DNA of 64,000 bases, taken from NCBI GenBank assembly GCA_905198155.1, contig CAJKBQ010000017.1:4129-68128 (forward strand), given 5' to 3'. This DNA comes from an uncultured Eubacteriales bacterium. GTDB taxonomy: Bacteria; Bacillota; Clostridia; Oscillospirales; Acutalibacteraceae. Numbering within the stretch: the first letter of the stretch is position 1; each line of letters opens with the position of its first letter. Below the pieces are notes generated by a model that saw only the letters and a list, made by a program, of their open reading frames with translations, was not told where the DNA came from and searched no databases. Made by a program: the position numbers and the translations under genes. Positions 1 to 8,762 of the stretch are shown piece after piece.

Positions 1-1843
1 ACCGGCTGAGGATCCAGCGGTCGGCGGCAGTCAGCGTCTCCGGCAGACCGGCGGGCGTTTCTTTGCCGTCGATGTTCATGCGGATAAACCGCGCGGCGTT
101 CCAGATCTTGTTGGCAAAATTGCGGCTGGCTTCGACTTTATCGTCGGAAAAGCGCATATCGTTGCCGGGGCTGTTGCCGGTCGCGAGCGTGAACCGCAGC
201 GCGTCGGCACCGTATTTCGCGATGATTTCCAGCGGATCGACGCCGTTGCCCAGCGATTTGGACATTTTTCGTCCCTGCGCGTCGCGCACCAATCCGTGGA
301 AAAACACGGTATTAAACGGCGGCACGCCGTCCATATTTTCCAGCCCGGAGAAAATCATCCGCGCCACCCAGAAAAAGATGATATCGTACCCGGTGACGAG
401 CGTGTCCGTGGGGTAGAAATACTTCAGCTCGGGCGTCTGGTCGGGCCAGCCGAGCGTGGAGAACGGCCACAGCGCCGACGAGAACCACGTGTCCAGCGTG
501 TCCTCGTCCTGATGCAGATGGGTGCAGCCGCACTTGGGGCAGACCGCAGGCGTCTCTTTCGCGACGATCGTCTCGCCGCAGTCCGCGCAGTACCACGCCG
601 GAATCCGGTGCCCCCACCACAGCTGACGCGAAATGCACCAGTCTTTGATGTTCTCCATCCAATTGTAATACACTTTTTCCATCCGTTCGGGGATGAACCG
701 CACCTGCTTGCCGCGCACGACGTCGATGGCGGGCTTGGCCAGCGGCGCCATCCGCACGAACCACTGCTTGGACACGCGCGGCTCCACGTTGGCGTGGCAG
801 CGGTAGCACGTGCCGACGTTGTGGCTGTAATCTTCGGTGCGCACTAGGTAGCCGCCCGCTTCCAGGTCGGCGACCACGGCTTTGCGCGCTTCCTCGCGGG
901 TCATGCCGCAGTATTTGCCGCCCGCTTCGTTGATGGTGGCGTCCTCGTTGAACACGTTGATGACCGGCAGGTGATGCCGCAGGCCGACTTCAAAGTCGTT
1001 CGGGTCGTGCGCCGGGGTAATTTTGACCACGCCGGTCCCGAAGTCCATCTCGACGTATTCGTCGGCGACCACCGGGATCTCGCGGTTCATCAGCGGCAGC
1101 GTCACCGTCTTGCCGACGATGGCTTTGTACCGCTCGTCGTCCGGATGCACGGCGATGGCGGTGTCGCCCATCAGCGTTTCGGGGCGCGTCGTCGCCAGTT
1201 CCACCCAGCCGGAGCCGTCGGTCAGCGGGTACCGCACATGCCAGAAATGCCCGGCCTGCTCGGTGAATTCCACCTCCGCGTCGGAGATCGACGTCCGGCA
1301 CTTGGGGCACCAGTTGATGATGCGCTCGCCGCGGTAGATCAGTTTTTTCTCGTACAGCCGCACAAAGACTTCGCGCACGGCCTTGCTGCACCCTTCGTCC
1401 AGTGTGAACCGCTCGCGCGCCCAGTCGCACGACGAGCCGAGCTTTTTCAGCTGCTGCACAATGCGGCCGCCGTACTGCTGCTTCCACGCCCACGCCCGCT
1501 CCAAAAACGCGTCGCGGCCGATGTCCTCTTTCTGAATGCCTTCTTTGCGCATCGCTTCCACGATCTTCGCCTCAGTGGCGATGGACGCATGGTCGGTGCC
1601 GGGCAGCCAGAGCGCGCTGTATCCCTGCATCCGTTTGTAGCGGATCAGGATATCTTGCAGCGTTTCGTCGAGCGCGTGGCCCATATGCAGCTGGCCGGTG
1701 ATATTCGGCGGCGGGATCACAATGGTGTACGGGGTTTTGTTCGGATCCACTTCCGCGTGAAAATAGTTCCCGTTCATCCAGAAGTCGTAAATGCGATCCT
1801 CGACCTCCTGGGGTTCGTAAGTTTTGGCAAGCTCTTTTGCCAT
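1..1843 (-). CDS. valS: Valyl-tRNA synthetase, N-terminal two thirds (runs off left edge)
   Basis: Class I aminoacyl-tRNA synthetase that charges tRNA-Val in the cytoplasm. Reading the minus strand from the ATG at 1843 gives an uninterrupted frame to the window edge, about 614 of the roughly 880 codons usual for ValRS. The HIGH signature is HMGH (residues 53-56) inside PPPNITGQLHMGH, and a KMSKS loop follows the editing domain. Two Cys pairs in the middle resemble the zinc-binding insertions of ValRS. The ribosome site GGGAGG lies about 8 bases before the ATG. The C-terminal anticodon-binding and coiled-coil parts lie beyond the window. The leader is only about 45 nt, too short for a T-box. 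Confidence 0.97.
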   Translation of the reverse strand, partial: MAKELAKTYEPQEVEDRIYDFWMNGNYFHAEVDPNKTPYTIVIPPPNITGQLHMGHALDETLQDILIRYKRMQGYSALWLPGTDHASIATEAKIVEAMRKEGIQKEDIGRDAFLERAWAWKQQYGGRIVQQLKKLGSSCDWARERFTLDEGCSKAVREVFVRLYEKKLIYRGERIINWCPKCRTSISDAEVEFTEQAGHFWHVRYPLTDGSGWVELATTRPETLMGDTAIAVHPDDERYKAIVGKTVTLPLMNREIPVVADEYVEMDFGTGVVKITPAHDPNDFEVGLRHHLPVINVFNEDATINEAGGKYCGMTREEARKAVVADLEAGGYLVRTEDYSHNVGTCYRCHANVEPRVSKQWFVRMAPLAKPAIDVVRGKQVRFIPERMEKVYYNWMENIKDWCISRQLWWGHRIPAWYCADCGETIVAKETPAVCPKCGCTHLHQDEDTLDTWFSSALWPFSTLGWPDQTPELKYFYPTDTLVTGYDIIFFWVARMIFSGLENMDGVPPFNTVFFHGLVRDAQGRKMSKSLGNGVDPLEIIAKYGADALRFTLATGNSPGNDMRFSDDKVEASRNFANKIWNAARFIRMNIDGKETPAGLPETLTAADRWILSR

Positions 1844-1896
1844 CGGACAGATACCTCCCTCAATGATTCAACCATTCGTTCGATTGTATTCTCTTT

Positions 1897-1925
1897 ATTA
1901 TCCCATCTTGACGCGCATTTGTCAA
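1897..1925 (-). promoter_or_regulatory. Promoter of valS
   Basis: TTGACA at 1920-1925 and GATAAT at 1897-1902 on the minus strand, separated by 17 bp. This is a near-consensus sigma-A promoter about 50 bp upstream of the valS start. Confidence 0.8.
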
Positions 1926-2040
1926 TGCGTTTGGGGCGAATTTCTGCAAAAGTTTTTGGGCGGGAGATTCCATTTTATATTTTCATGATTTTCCCTCCGC
2001 CCCCGCCCCCAACTTTTTCACGCAATTTTCCCCCAATCCC

Positions 2041-2069
2041 TTGCGTTCTGCCCGAAAATGTGGTACGAT
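2041..2069 (+). promoter_or_regulatory. Promoter of galM and acetyltransferase
   Basis: TTGCGT at 2041-2046 and TACGAT at 2064-2069 with a 17 bp spacer, about 40 bp before the galM ATG. It rules out the longer upstream in-frame start at 2041, which would lie on the -35 box. Confidence 0.7.
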
Positions 2070-2109
2070 GAATACAAACCCAACTGCAACAGAAAGGACG
2101 ATCCTGAAA

Positions 2110-3153
2110 ATGGAGAAATTTGTTTATGCCACCCTGCCGGACGGCACCGCGATTGATGCGTACCGGCTGACCAACCGCAACGGCGCATCCGCCACGATCA
2201 TGACGTACGGCGGGCGCATCCTGAACCTGAAAATGCCCGACCGCACCGGCCGGTTCGACGACGTGCTGCTGGGATACGACGCACTGGAATCGTACGAAAA
2301 AGACACCAGCGGCCAAGGGTCGCTGATCGGCCGGTTCGGCAACCGGATTGGCGGCGCATCGTTCACGCTGGACGGCGTGACCTATCCGCTCGCGAAAAAC
2401 GACCACGGGGTGAACCACCTGCACGGCGGCACCGTCGGCTATTCGGCGCGCGTGTGGGACGCGGAGCCGGACGGCGAATCAACGCTGCGCCTGCACCTGC
2501 TCAGCCCGGACGGCGAGGAGGGCTACCCCGGCACGCTGCGGATCACCGTGACGTATACGCTGACGGACGACAATGCGCTGTCGATTCACTACCACGCAAT
2601 CACCGACAAGGCCACCATCATCAACCTGACGAATCACAGCTACTTCAACCTGTCCAGCTGCACGGCGGGCGATGTGCTGGCGCATGAATTGCAGGTGGAC
2701 GCCGACGCGATCACCCCGGTGGACGACCGGCTGATTCCGACCGGCGCATTCATGGACGTGGCGGGCACGCCGTTCGACTTCCGCACGCCCAAGCCCATCG
2801 GCCGCGACATCGGCGCGGATCATCCGCAGCTGCAAATCGCGGGCGGCTACGACCACAACTTCGTGCTGAACGGCTCCGGGCTGCGCCGCGTGGCGACCGT
2901 GACGGCGGCGGATACCGGCCGCCGGATGGACGTGCTGACCGATCAGCCCGGCGTGCAGATTTACTCGGCGAACTTCCTGACCAACGCCGACCTCCCGCTG
3001 CGCGGCGGCCGTCCGCAGCAGGCGCGCGCGGCGATTTGCCTGGAAACGCAGCATTTCCCGGACACGCCCAATAAGCCGCAGTTCCCGTCGTGCGTCCTGC
3101 GCCCGGGCGAGGTGTACGACACCACGACGATCTATCGGTTTTCCACATTTTAA
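2110..3153 (+). CDS. galM: Aldose 1-epimerase (mutarotase)
   Basis: Interconverts the alpha and beta anomers of aldoses such as galactose and feeds the Leloir pathway; cytoplasmic. The 347-residue product has the family hallmarks GRFGNRIG near residue 80, the catalytic-His segment NHSYFNL near 175-181, and YDHNF further on. The start at 2110 is chosen because GAAAGGA lies about 12 bases upstream and a promoter covers the longer alternative. The acetyltransferase gene begins 21 bp downstream with its own ribosome site, so the two are probably co-transcribed. No regulator is adjacent. Confidence 0.95.
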   Translation: MEKFVYATLPDGTAIDAYRLTNRNGASATIMTYGGRILNLKMPDRTGRFDDVLLGYDALESYEKDTSGQGSLIGRFGNRIGGASFTLDGVTYPLAKNDHGVNHLHGGTVGYSARVWDAEPDGESTLRLHLLSPDGEEGYPGTLRITVTYTLTDDNALSIHYHAITDKATIINLTNHSYFNLSSCTAGDVLAHELQVDADAITPVDDRLIPTGAFMDVAGTPFDFRTPKPIGRDIGADHPQLQIAGGYDHNFVLNGSGLRRVATVTAADTGRRMDVLTDQPGVQIYSANFLTNADLPLRGGRPQQARAAICLETQHFPDTPNKPQFPSCVLRPGEVYDTTTIYRFSTF

Positions 3154-3174
3154 CGGGAAACGGAGGAATATGCA

Positions 3175-3798
3175 ATGACAGACGACGAAAAACGCGCGGC
3201 GGGCAAACTGTTTTGGCCGGGCGACCCGGCGCTGAAAGCGATGAAGCTGCGGTCGCACAAGCTGTGCGCGCAGTTCAGCCGCACCGACGAGGACGAAACG
3301 GAAACCCGCGCGGCACTGATTGCGCAGATTCTGGCGGACTTTGGGGCTGGCAGCTTCCTGCAGGGACCGATTTTCTTCCATTACGGGTGCCACACGCACA
3401 TCGGCGCGCGGTTTTTTGGCAATTATAACCTGACGGTGCAGGACGACGCGGAAGTCGTCATCGGCGACGACTGCAACTTCGGCCCGAACGTCACCATCGT
3501 GACGCCGGTGCACCCGATGCTGCCCGACGAACGCCGCGCACTGCGCGACGACACCGGCACCGACCGCCACCTCTGCTACGCAAAGCCCGTCAAAATCGGC
3601 AATGACTGCTGGCTGGGCGCGAACGTACTGGTCTGCCCGGGCGTCACCATCGGCGACGGCTGCGTGATCGGCGCAGGAAGCGTCGTGACGCGCGATATCC
3701 CGCCGATGTCGTTTGCCGCCGGCGACCCTGCCCGCGTCATCCGCCCGATCACCGACGCGGATCGCATGGCCAACCGCCCCGAACTGTTCGCAGAATAA
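3175..3798 (+). CDS. Sugar O-acetyltransferase, maltose/galactoside acetyltransferase (Maa/LacA) type
   Basis: Probably acetylates a sugar from acetyl-CoA, the usual role of Maa/LacA enzymes in detoxifying non-metabolisable sugars. The 207-residue protein has an N-terminal helical cap with the conserved MKLRSHKLC-like segment, then left-handed beta-helix hexapeptide repeats such as VVIGDDCNFGPNV, VKIGNDCWLGANV and VTIGDGCVIGAGSVV. A His in the VTPVHP region fits the catalytic position. GGAGGAA lies seven bases before the ATG. It follows galM closely, which supports a role in galactoside handling. The exact substrate cannot be read from sequence. Confidence 0.9.
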   Translation: MTDDEKRAAGKLFWPGDPALKAMKLRSHKLCAQFSRTDEDETETRAALIAQILADFGAGSFLQGPIFFHYGCHTHIGARFFGNYNLTVQDDAEVVIGDDCNFGPNVTIVTPVHPMLPDERRALRDDTGTDRHLCYAKPVKIGNDCWLGANVLVCPGVTIGDGCVIGAGSVVTRDIPPMSFAAGDPARVIRPITDADRMANRPELFAE

Positions 3799-3862
3799 CC
3801 CGCAAACGCAAAAATAAAACAAATGCACCGCCGCACCCCAATGGTACGCCGGTGCATTTTTA

Positions 3863-3991
3863 ATTCGTGCGCAGCACGAGCAGCACTGCGCCGCAGGCAC
3901 AATATCACTTCCGCACAGCGGAAATATCACTCGTGCGCCGCACGAATATCACTGCGCCGACAGGCGCAATATCACTGAACAGGCTCCGCCT
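3863..3991. repeat. Array of variable hairpins separated by ATATCACT boxes (array 1)
   Basis: ATATCACT occurs at 3902-3909, 3924-3931, 3946-3953 and 3969-3976, a period of 22-23 bp. Between boxes lie short palindromes of different sequence but equal size, for example TTCCGC-ACA-GCGGAA, TCGTGCGCCGCACGA, TGCGCC-GACA-GGCGCA and GAACAGGC-TCC-GCCTGTTC. The last palindrome overlaps the stop codon of the glycyl-radical enzyme gene. The array sits between two convergent genes and may act as an RNA 3' end structure. A sister array lies at 19831-19926. Confidence 0.85.
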
Positions 3992-3993
3992 GT

Positions 3994-6120
3994 TCAGACC
4001 TGCTCCGTCCGCTTCACAATCTCCGACTGCAAATCCGTGTTCAGATTGACAAAATAATCCGAAAATCCGCTCACGCGCACGCGCAGACTGCGGTGCCGTT
4101 CGGGATGCTGCTGGGCGTCGCGCAGCTCGGCGGCGGACACATAGTTCAGCTGGAAATGCGTCCCGCCCATTCGGAAATACGATTCCATCAGCGCGATTAG
4201 CTTGGCAAACTGCGCATCGTCGCGCGCGATCTGTGCGTCCAGCAGGATGTTGGTCACGCTGGGGCCGGTGAGCACCGCGTCGGGGTCGCACGTCGCAACG
4301 GAACGCAGCAGCGCCGTCAATCCGGAGCGGTCTTTGCCGCCCGACTGGCCGATTCCGAATTGGGTCTGTTCCCCGGCAAACCGTCCGTCCGGCGTTGCGC
4401 CCATCGCGCGGCCGAAAAAGACATTGTGCGCGTTGTACCCGATCAGGTTGCCGAACAGCCATTTCCGGTGCAGGTAATTTTCCCCGGTGTTCCATCGGCG
4501 CAGACTGGCCATCAGCCGGTGCGCGCATTCGGTGGAATCCGCGTCCGCATTGCCGAAAAAGTGACCGTATTTCCCAATAGCAGTGTGCAGCTCCTCATAT
4601 CCCGCCCAATTCGCGCGCAGCGCGTCGCGCAATTCGCGCATGGACACCCGTTTTTCGTTGTAAACAAATTGTTTCACAATTGCCAGACAGTCGATCGCAT
4701 TCGGCAGCCCGATCAGCGGGCAAACAGCAAGATACCGGTCACCGCCGCCGCGCAGGATGCTTTTTGCATTGCGGATGCAGCCGCTCAGCAGCGAATTGCT
4801 GACCACATGGATGTCCCGGCTGCGGACGGTTTGCAGCCCGCCGCCGATGCGGTCGGCCTCGTCCAGGTCGTGATCCAGTTCGGATTGGTAAATCGCGTAA
4901 AATGCATCGAAATCCGCCGCGTCGCAAACGTCGTCGCGCGCCATCGTCCGTTCCATCGGGCGCAGGATGTTCACCATGTCGAACCCCAGCACCATGCCGC
5001 CGGGCAGCGCCAGTTCGTTGCACCCGATCATCGAGTATTCCACCGCTTCCGCAAACGGCAGCCCGGTGTAAGCCATCAGGCCGTGCAAACGCGGCGTATC
5101 GTTGACAAATGCAATGCGTTTGGCGCTGTCGTGCCGTTCGCAGTCCATCATGTATGCCATCACTTCGTGCGGCGTTTTTTCCGTCCAGCGCAGCGAAATC
5201 TGCGGAATCCATGTGGGCAACGCCATCAGCGCATCCACAATCAAACGGGAAAAATCGGTAAACCCGTCCGTCCCGTCCGGCAGCGTGCCGCCGACGCAGA
5301 AATGCGACTCGCCGCCGCGGTAAAACCGGTCGGACGAAATCGAAATGCGGGCCTGAAGCATCAGGAACAGCTCCTGTAAATACTCCGTTGCTTCTTCGGG
5401 CGTCAGTGTTCCGGCCGCAATGTCCGCGCGGTAATACGGCAGCAGGTAGCGGTCGATCAGGCCGATGCTGTCCGGGCAATAGCCGTAGCTGAAATACACG
5501 GCCAGCACGGCCTCGTAGAAAGTCGCGGCCGGTTCCTCCGGAATGCGGCGCAGCGCGTCGGCAAGCCGCAGCAGATTCGCGCGATAGTCGGCGCGATCCA
5601 CCTGATCTGCCAACAATTCGGCGCGTTCGCTGCATTTTGCTGCATAATTGTCCATCGCGTCGCACAGCATTTCCTGCCCGTCCAGGAACCGCTGCGCCGC
5701 TGCATCGCCGGCGTGTGCCGCGCGGGACGCTGCGATTTTGGCGCGGACGCCCCGCAGTCCGGTGCGGACACGCGTCCCAAAATCGCCCACCGAGTGCTGC
5801 CACTCGAACGTCACCAGATTATCCACCGGCTGGTTGTAAAAAAAATGTTGCACCGCCCGGAAATTCGGGTGCCCGCCGCGGTGAAAAATATCGCCCTGGA
5901 CGCTCCCGTCGAATTGAATTAACCCGGTGAAGGCCGATTCCGGCACGATCAGCGGCTCCTGGTTGCGGATGTATTCGCACACGCGCTTGGCAGCCATTTC
6001 CTCCGGGTCCAAAAACAGGTCGGTTCGGTCATATTCCGTCGCAACGGGACGGACGTACATCTCGCCCGCGACGGTGCGCGCTGTCAACTTTTCGATGCGT
6101 CCGCTGCATTTTGTCATCAT
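3994..6120 (-). CDS. Glycyl-radical enzyme, pyruvate formate-lyase family, unknown substrate
   Basis: A 708-residue cytoplasmic radical enzyme. The C-terminal glycyl-radical loop reads RVSGFSDYF with the radical Gly at 685. The active-site loop reads MIGCNE with the thiyl Cys at 367 and an acidic residue two positions on. True pyruvate formate-lyases have a Cys-Cys pair here, so this is closer to the dehydratase, lyase or decarboxylase branches. It lies 10 bp downstream of the SDR gene and is surely co-transcribed with it. A radical-SAM activase is required in this family, and none is encoded in the window. GGAGGA precedes the ATGATG start. The substrate is unknown; the glycosidase context suggests a sugar-derived or polyol compound. 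Confidence 0.88.
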   Translation of the reverse strand: MMTKCSGRIEKLTARTVAGEMYVRPVATEYDRTDLFLDPEEMAAKRVCEYIRNQEPLIVPESAFTGLIQFDGSVQGDIFHRGGHPNFRAVQHFFYNQPVDNLVTFEWQHSVGDFGTRVRTGLRGVRAKIAASRAAHAGDAAAQRFLDGQEMLCDAMDNYAAKCSERAELLADQVDRADYRANLLRLADALRRIPEEPAATFYEAVLAVYFSYGYCPDSIGLIDRYLLPYYRADIAAGTLTPEEATEYLQELFLMLQARISISSDRFYRGGESHFCVGGTLPDGTDGFTDFSRLIVDALMALPTWIPQISLRWTEKTPHEVMAYMMDCERHDSAKRIAFVNDTPRLHGLMAYTGLPFAEAVEYSMIGCNELALPGGMVLGFDMVNILRPMERTMARDDVCDAADFDAFYAIYQSELDHDLDEADRIGGGLQTVRSRDIHVVSNSLLSGCIRNAKSILRGGGDRYLAVCPLIGLPNAIDCLAIVKQFVYNEKRVSMRELRDALRANWAGYEELHTAIGKYGHFFGNADADSTECAHRLMASLRRWNTGENYLHRKWLFGNLIGYNAHNVFFGRAMGATPDGRFAGEQTQFGIGQSGGKDRSGLTALLRSVATCDPDAVLTGPSVTNILLDAQIARDDAQFAKLIALMESYFRMGGTHFQLNYVSAAELRDAQQHPERHRSLRVRVSGFSDYFVNLNTDLQSEIVKRTEQV

Positions 6121-6130
6121 ACACTCCTCC

Positions 6131-6868
6131 TTATCGCACGGCGTATGCGCCGTCCAGTATCACGGTTTCGCCGCAAACCATCTCCGCCGCCGGACTGAGC
6201 AGGTACAGGACACACTGCGCGACCTCTTCGGCCGACGCGTAGCGCCCGAACGGGATGCGGCTGTGCGCCATGGAGTCGCCCGGGTGCCAATGGTTCATTT
6301 CCGTTGCGACCGGCCCCGGCGCGATCCCGTTGATGACGATGCCGTCCGGCGCAAACATCCGGCCCCAGCCGCGCGTCAAGCCGGTCGCGGCGATTTTGGA
6401 CGCGCCGTACGCGCCGTAAATTGGCTCCGCGCCAGCGACAGATGTGACATTCAATACATTCCCGCGGACACCGTGCGATTTCATATGCCGCACCGCCGCC
6501 TGCATCATGAAGAACACGCCGCTGACGTTGACGTCCATCACGCGCCGCCACTCGTCGGCCGTGGTGCGCAGCAATTCGTCGCGATCCCATTCACTGCGCT
6601 GCGCGAACAGCCCCGCATTGTTGACGACCATATCCAGCCCGCCGAGCTGCGCCGCCGCCCATTCGACCGTTTCGGCCGCGCCGCCCCAGTCGGCGGCGTC
6701 GTGGACGCGCGGAATCGCGCCGATTTCGGCGGCCGTTTGTGCCAATGTCTGTGAATTCCGCCCGGTAATCACCACGCGGCACCCATTTTGAACCAGATTT
6801 TCTGCAATCGCCCGGCCGATACCGCGCGATGCGCCCGTGACCAGTGCCAAATTTCCCCGTAATTTCAT
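6131..6868 (-). CDS. Short-chain dehydrogenase/reductase, FabG-like
   Basis: NAD(P)-dependent oxidoreductase of 245 residues. It shows the classical SDR order: TGASRGIG dinucleotide-binding loop at about residues 14-21, NNAG near 85-88, catalytic Ser in NVTSVAG, and the YGASK active-site Tyr/Lys. The C-terminal GETVILDGA segment is typical of FabG and sugar dehydrogenases. AAAGGAG lies 7 bases before the ATG. First gene of a two-gene operon with the glycyl-radical enzyme, and divergent from an AraC gene that is the obvious candidate regulator. It may oxidise a hydroxyl made or consumed by the radical enzyme; this is inference. Confidence 0.9.
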   Translation of the reverse strand: MKLRGNLALVTGASRGIGRAIAENLVQNGCRVVITGRNSQTLAQTAAEIGAIPRVHDAADWGGAAETVEWAAAQLGGLDMVVNNAGLFAQRSEWDRDELLRTTADEWRRVMDVNVSGVFFMMQAAVRHMKSHGVRGNVLNVTSVAGAEPIYGAYGASKIAATGLTRGWGRMFAPDGIVINGIAPGPVATEMNHWHPGDSMAHSRIPFGRYASAEEVAQCVLYLLSPAAEMVCGETVILDGAYAVR

Positions 6869-6899
6869 GATTTGCTCCTTTCGGCGATTTCTTTTTTAT

Positions 6900-6905
6900 A
6901 TTATA
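6900..6905 (-). promoter_or_regulatory. -10 box of the SDR / glycyl-radical operon
   Basis: TATAAT on the minus strand, 31 bp before the SDR start. The matching -35 position reads TGGTGC, a poor match, which fits a promoter needing an activator such as the divergent AraC protein. Confidence 0.5.
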
Positions 6906-6947
6906 GCACAGGTTCGCGGAATGCACCATGATTCAAGGGGAAATGAT

Positions 6948-6980
6948 TTGCAATTTTCGGCGAAAAGGACTTGCAATTTT
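6948..6980 (+). promoter_or_regulatory. Direct repeat TTGCAATTTT, candidate AraC operator
   Basis: TTGCAATTTT occurs at 6948-6957 and 6971-6980, 23 bp apart (about two helical turns), between the divergent SDR and AraC genes. The second copy overlaps the -35 box of the AraC promoter, so a bound protein could repress its own gene while activating the SDR side. Confidence 0.45.
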
Positions 6981-6999
6981 TGCGGAATTGTGCGATAAT
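6971..6999 (+). promoter_or_regulatory. Promoter of first AraC gene
   Basis: TTGCAA at 6971-6976 and GATAAT at 6994-6999 with a 17 bp spacer, about 32 bp before the ATG at 7031. Confidence 0.7.
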
Positions 7000-7030
7000 A
7001 AATTCAGACCATTGCAAAGGAGCGAACGGC

Positions 7031-7816
7031 ATGGCACTGGAATTCATCGGGCAGCCGCTGGGCGAAACACGGGTATTCGACGATACGTTGACAAAATGTC
7101 ATCCTTATGTTGCTGAAAAGCCCCGAAATCACGACAGCTTATTTTATGTGACCGCCGGCGCGCTGCGCTATACATGCGGCGAAACGTGCGCCGTCATCCC
7201 GCAGGGCGGGGTCGGATACATCGGCAAAGGCGCCGCCGACACCAGCGCGGCCGACGGCGACGCCGTGTCATACATTGCCATCAATTTCTGCATCGACCGC
7301 AGCGAAACGTCGCACACTCCGGCGCTGCCGTTTCCGGTGCGCTGCGACGACGACAGCTGCGACTATGGGACGCTGTTTGCGGATGCGCTGCGCGCCGATC
7401 AGCTGCGCGAGCCGGGCGGAGCGCTCGAACGCGACGGGCTGATCCTGCAAATCATCGGCCGATTGTACCGCGCCTACCGCCTGCCGGAACCGCAGCGGCG
7501 GCTGCTGCGGCGGGTCGCGCCGGCGGTGCAGTTACTGCGGACGGACTGCGCGTCGCCCGCGCTGACGGTGGATACACTGGCGCAGTCGTGCGCCATGAGC
7601 GCGCGGCAGTTCCGGACGGTGTTCCGCGCGGCGTACGGCGTGCCGCCGCACCGGTATTTGCAGGAATTTCGGCTCCAAAAAGCGGCACTTCTGCTGCGGA
7701 GTACGACCAAATCGGTGACAGCTATCGCCGAAGCGTGCGGATTTTCCGATATTTACAGTTTCAGTCACAGCTACAAGGCGCGGTTTGGGCGGTCGCCGCT
7801 GGCGGAACGGGGATAA
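7031..7816 (+). CDS. AraC-family transcriptional regulator 1
   Basis: A 261-residue regulator with an N-terminal cupin-like ligand domain and a C-terminal pair of helix-turn-helix motifs (LAQSCAMSARQFRTVFRAAY, then AIAEACGFSDIYSFSHSYK, FGRSP). The start at 7031 is favoured by AAAGGAG ten bases upstream; a longer frame starting at 6971 would begin inside the promoter. It is divergent from the SDR/glycyl-radical operon and probably controls it in response to a sugar. A second AraC gene follows after 79 bp, which may share its transcript. Confidence 0.9.
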   Translation: MALEFIGQPLGETRVFDDTLTKCHPYVAEKPRNHDSLFYVTAGALRYTCGETCAVIPQGGVGYIGKGAADTSAADGDAVSYIAINFCIDRSETSHTPALPFPVRCDDDSCDYGTLFADALRADQLREPGGALERDGLILQIIGRLYRAYRLPEPQRRLLRRVAPAVQLLRTDCASPALTVDTLAQSCAMSARQFRTVFRAAYGVPPHRYLQEFRLQKAALLLRSTTKSVTAIAEACGFSDIYSFSHSYKARFGRSPLAERG

Positions 7817-7895
7817 TGCCCATCCGTTTGGTTGGTTCTGCCAATATAGGCATTTTTGACCGCAAACACGCGGCAAATCGAAAGGAGAACGGCCG

Positions 7896-8702
7896 ATGTA
7901 CTATCTGAATCCGCTGGGCAACCGGGACCCGGTGGTGCTTCACGGAACAAATGACGCGTTTTCGGAGCATTTTCACAGCAACTTTGAACTTGTATTCATC
8001 GACGCGGGGGAACGGATTGTTGAAATCGATGGGCAGACATACCGGGAACCGATGGGATCGCTGACGGTCATTTTTCCGTTTCAGCTGCACCGTTTTTCCG
8101 GCGGCGGCGGCCGATGCGCCTGGATTGGGATTCATCCGGAAGCGTTGTTCGCACACACGGATGTTTTGTTCGGGAAAAAGCCCGCACATCCGGTCATTCG
8201 GGCATCGGAGCTTCCCGAACGCGCGCAGGTGCTGACGAAAATGCTGATGTCCGGGGCAGTCACGGACAAAATCGAACTGAATGCTTTGACCGTCGCGCTT
8301 TTTTGCGAAATCTCGGCCGTGCTCCGGCCGGAAACCCGGCAGGACAGTTCGATCGGATCCGATATATTCCCGCTGATTTCCAAGCATTTGTGCGAAAGCG
8401 ATTTCACGCAGCAGAAACTGGCGCGAATGACCGGCATCGGCGAACGAATGCTGTACAATTTTTTTACCAAAAACTTCGGCATGAGCTTCAGCGCTTTCAT
8501 CCGGAAATACCGCATCGATACTGCGGCGCAGCTGCTCCGCAGCGGGAAACGCGTGCGCATCACCGACCTGGCGTATGACTGCGGATTTTCGAGCATCCGC
8601 ACGTTTAACCGCTGCTTTCAGGCGGAATATCGGATGAGTCCGGTCGAATATTCAAAAAATGACCGGCAGCCGGACAGCTTTTGGCTATCCGAAAAGCGAT
8701 AA
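7896..8702 (+). CDS. AraC-family transcriptional regulator 2
   Basis: A 268-residue protein. Residues 1-90 resemble a cupin sensor (HFHSNFELVFIDAG, EPMGSLTVIFPFQLH). The C-terminal quarter holds two HTH motifs (KLARMTGIGERMLYNFFTK, DLAYDCGFSSIRTFNRCF) and the MSPVEY end typical of the family. GAAAGGAG is 8 bases before the ATG. A strong terminator follows at once, so this gene ends the regulator transcript. It likely controls the downstream GH130-type or beta-helix genes, but no operator can be assigned with certainty. Confidence 0.9.
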   Translation: MYYLNPLGNRDPVVLHGTNDAFSEHFHSNFELVFIDAGERIVEIDGQTYREPMGSLTVIFPFQLHRFSGGGGRCAWIGIHPEALFAHTDVLFGKKPAHPVIRASELPERAQVLTKMLMSGAVTDKIELNALTVALFCEISAVLRPETRQDSSIGSDIFPLISKHLCESDFTQQKLARMTGIGERMLYNFFTKNFGMSFSAFIRKYRIDTAAQLLRSGKRVRITDLAYDCGFSSIRTFNRCFQAEYRMSPVEYSKNDRQPDSFWLSEKR

Positions 8703-8711
8703 ATCTGCTAT

Positions 8712-8748
8712 AATATCCTTGCGTCAGTTGGCGCAAGGATATTTTTTT
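8712..8748 (+). terminator. Intrinsic terminator after AraC 2
   Basis: A perfect 12 bp stem (AATATCCTTGCG with CGCAAGGATATT) with an 8 nt loop, followed by a T run. It lies between AraC 2 and the GH130-type gene, whose ribosome site starts just after the T run. Confidence 0.85.
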
Positions 8749-8762
8749 ACGGAGGTGCGGTA

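Noticed and set aside
1844..1925. T-box riboswitch in front of valS
   Set aside because: The promoter lies so close to the gene that the leader is about 45 nt, far too short.
3863..3991. CRISPR array
   Set aside because: The repeat unit is only 8 bases, the intervening segments are self-complementary, and no cas gene is present.
8709..8714. TATAAT as a promoter for the GH130-type gene
   Set aside because: It has no -35 partner, and the strong terminator hairpin would lie at the start of the transcript; the GH130-type promoter is not identified.
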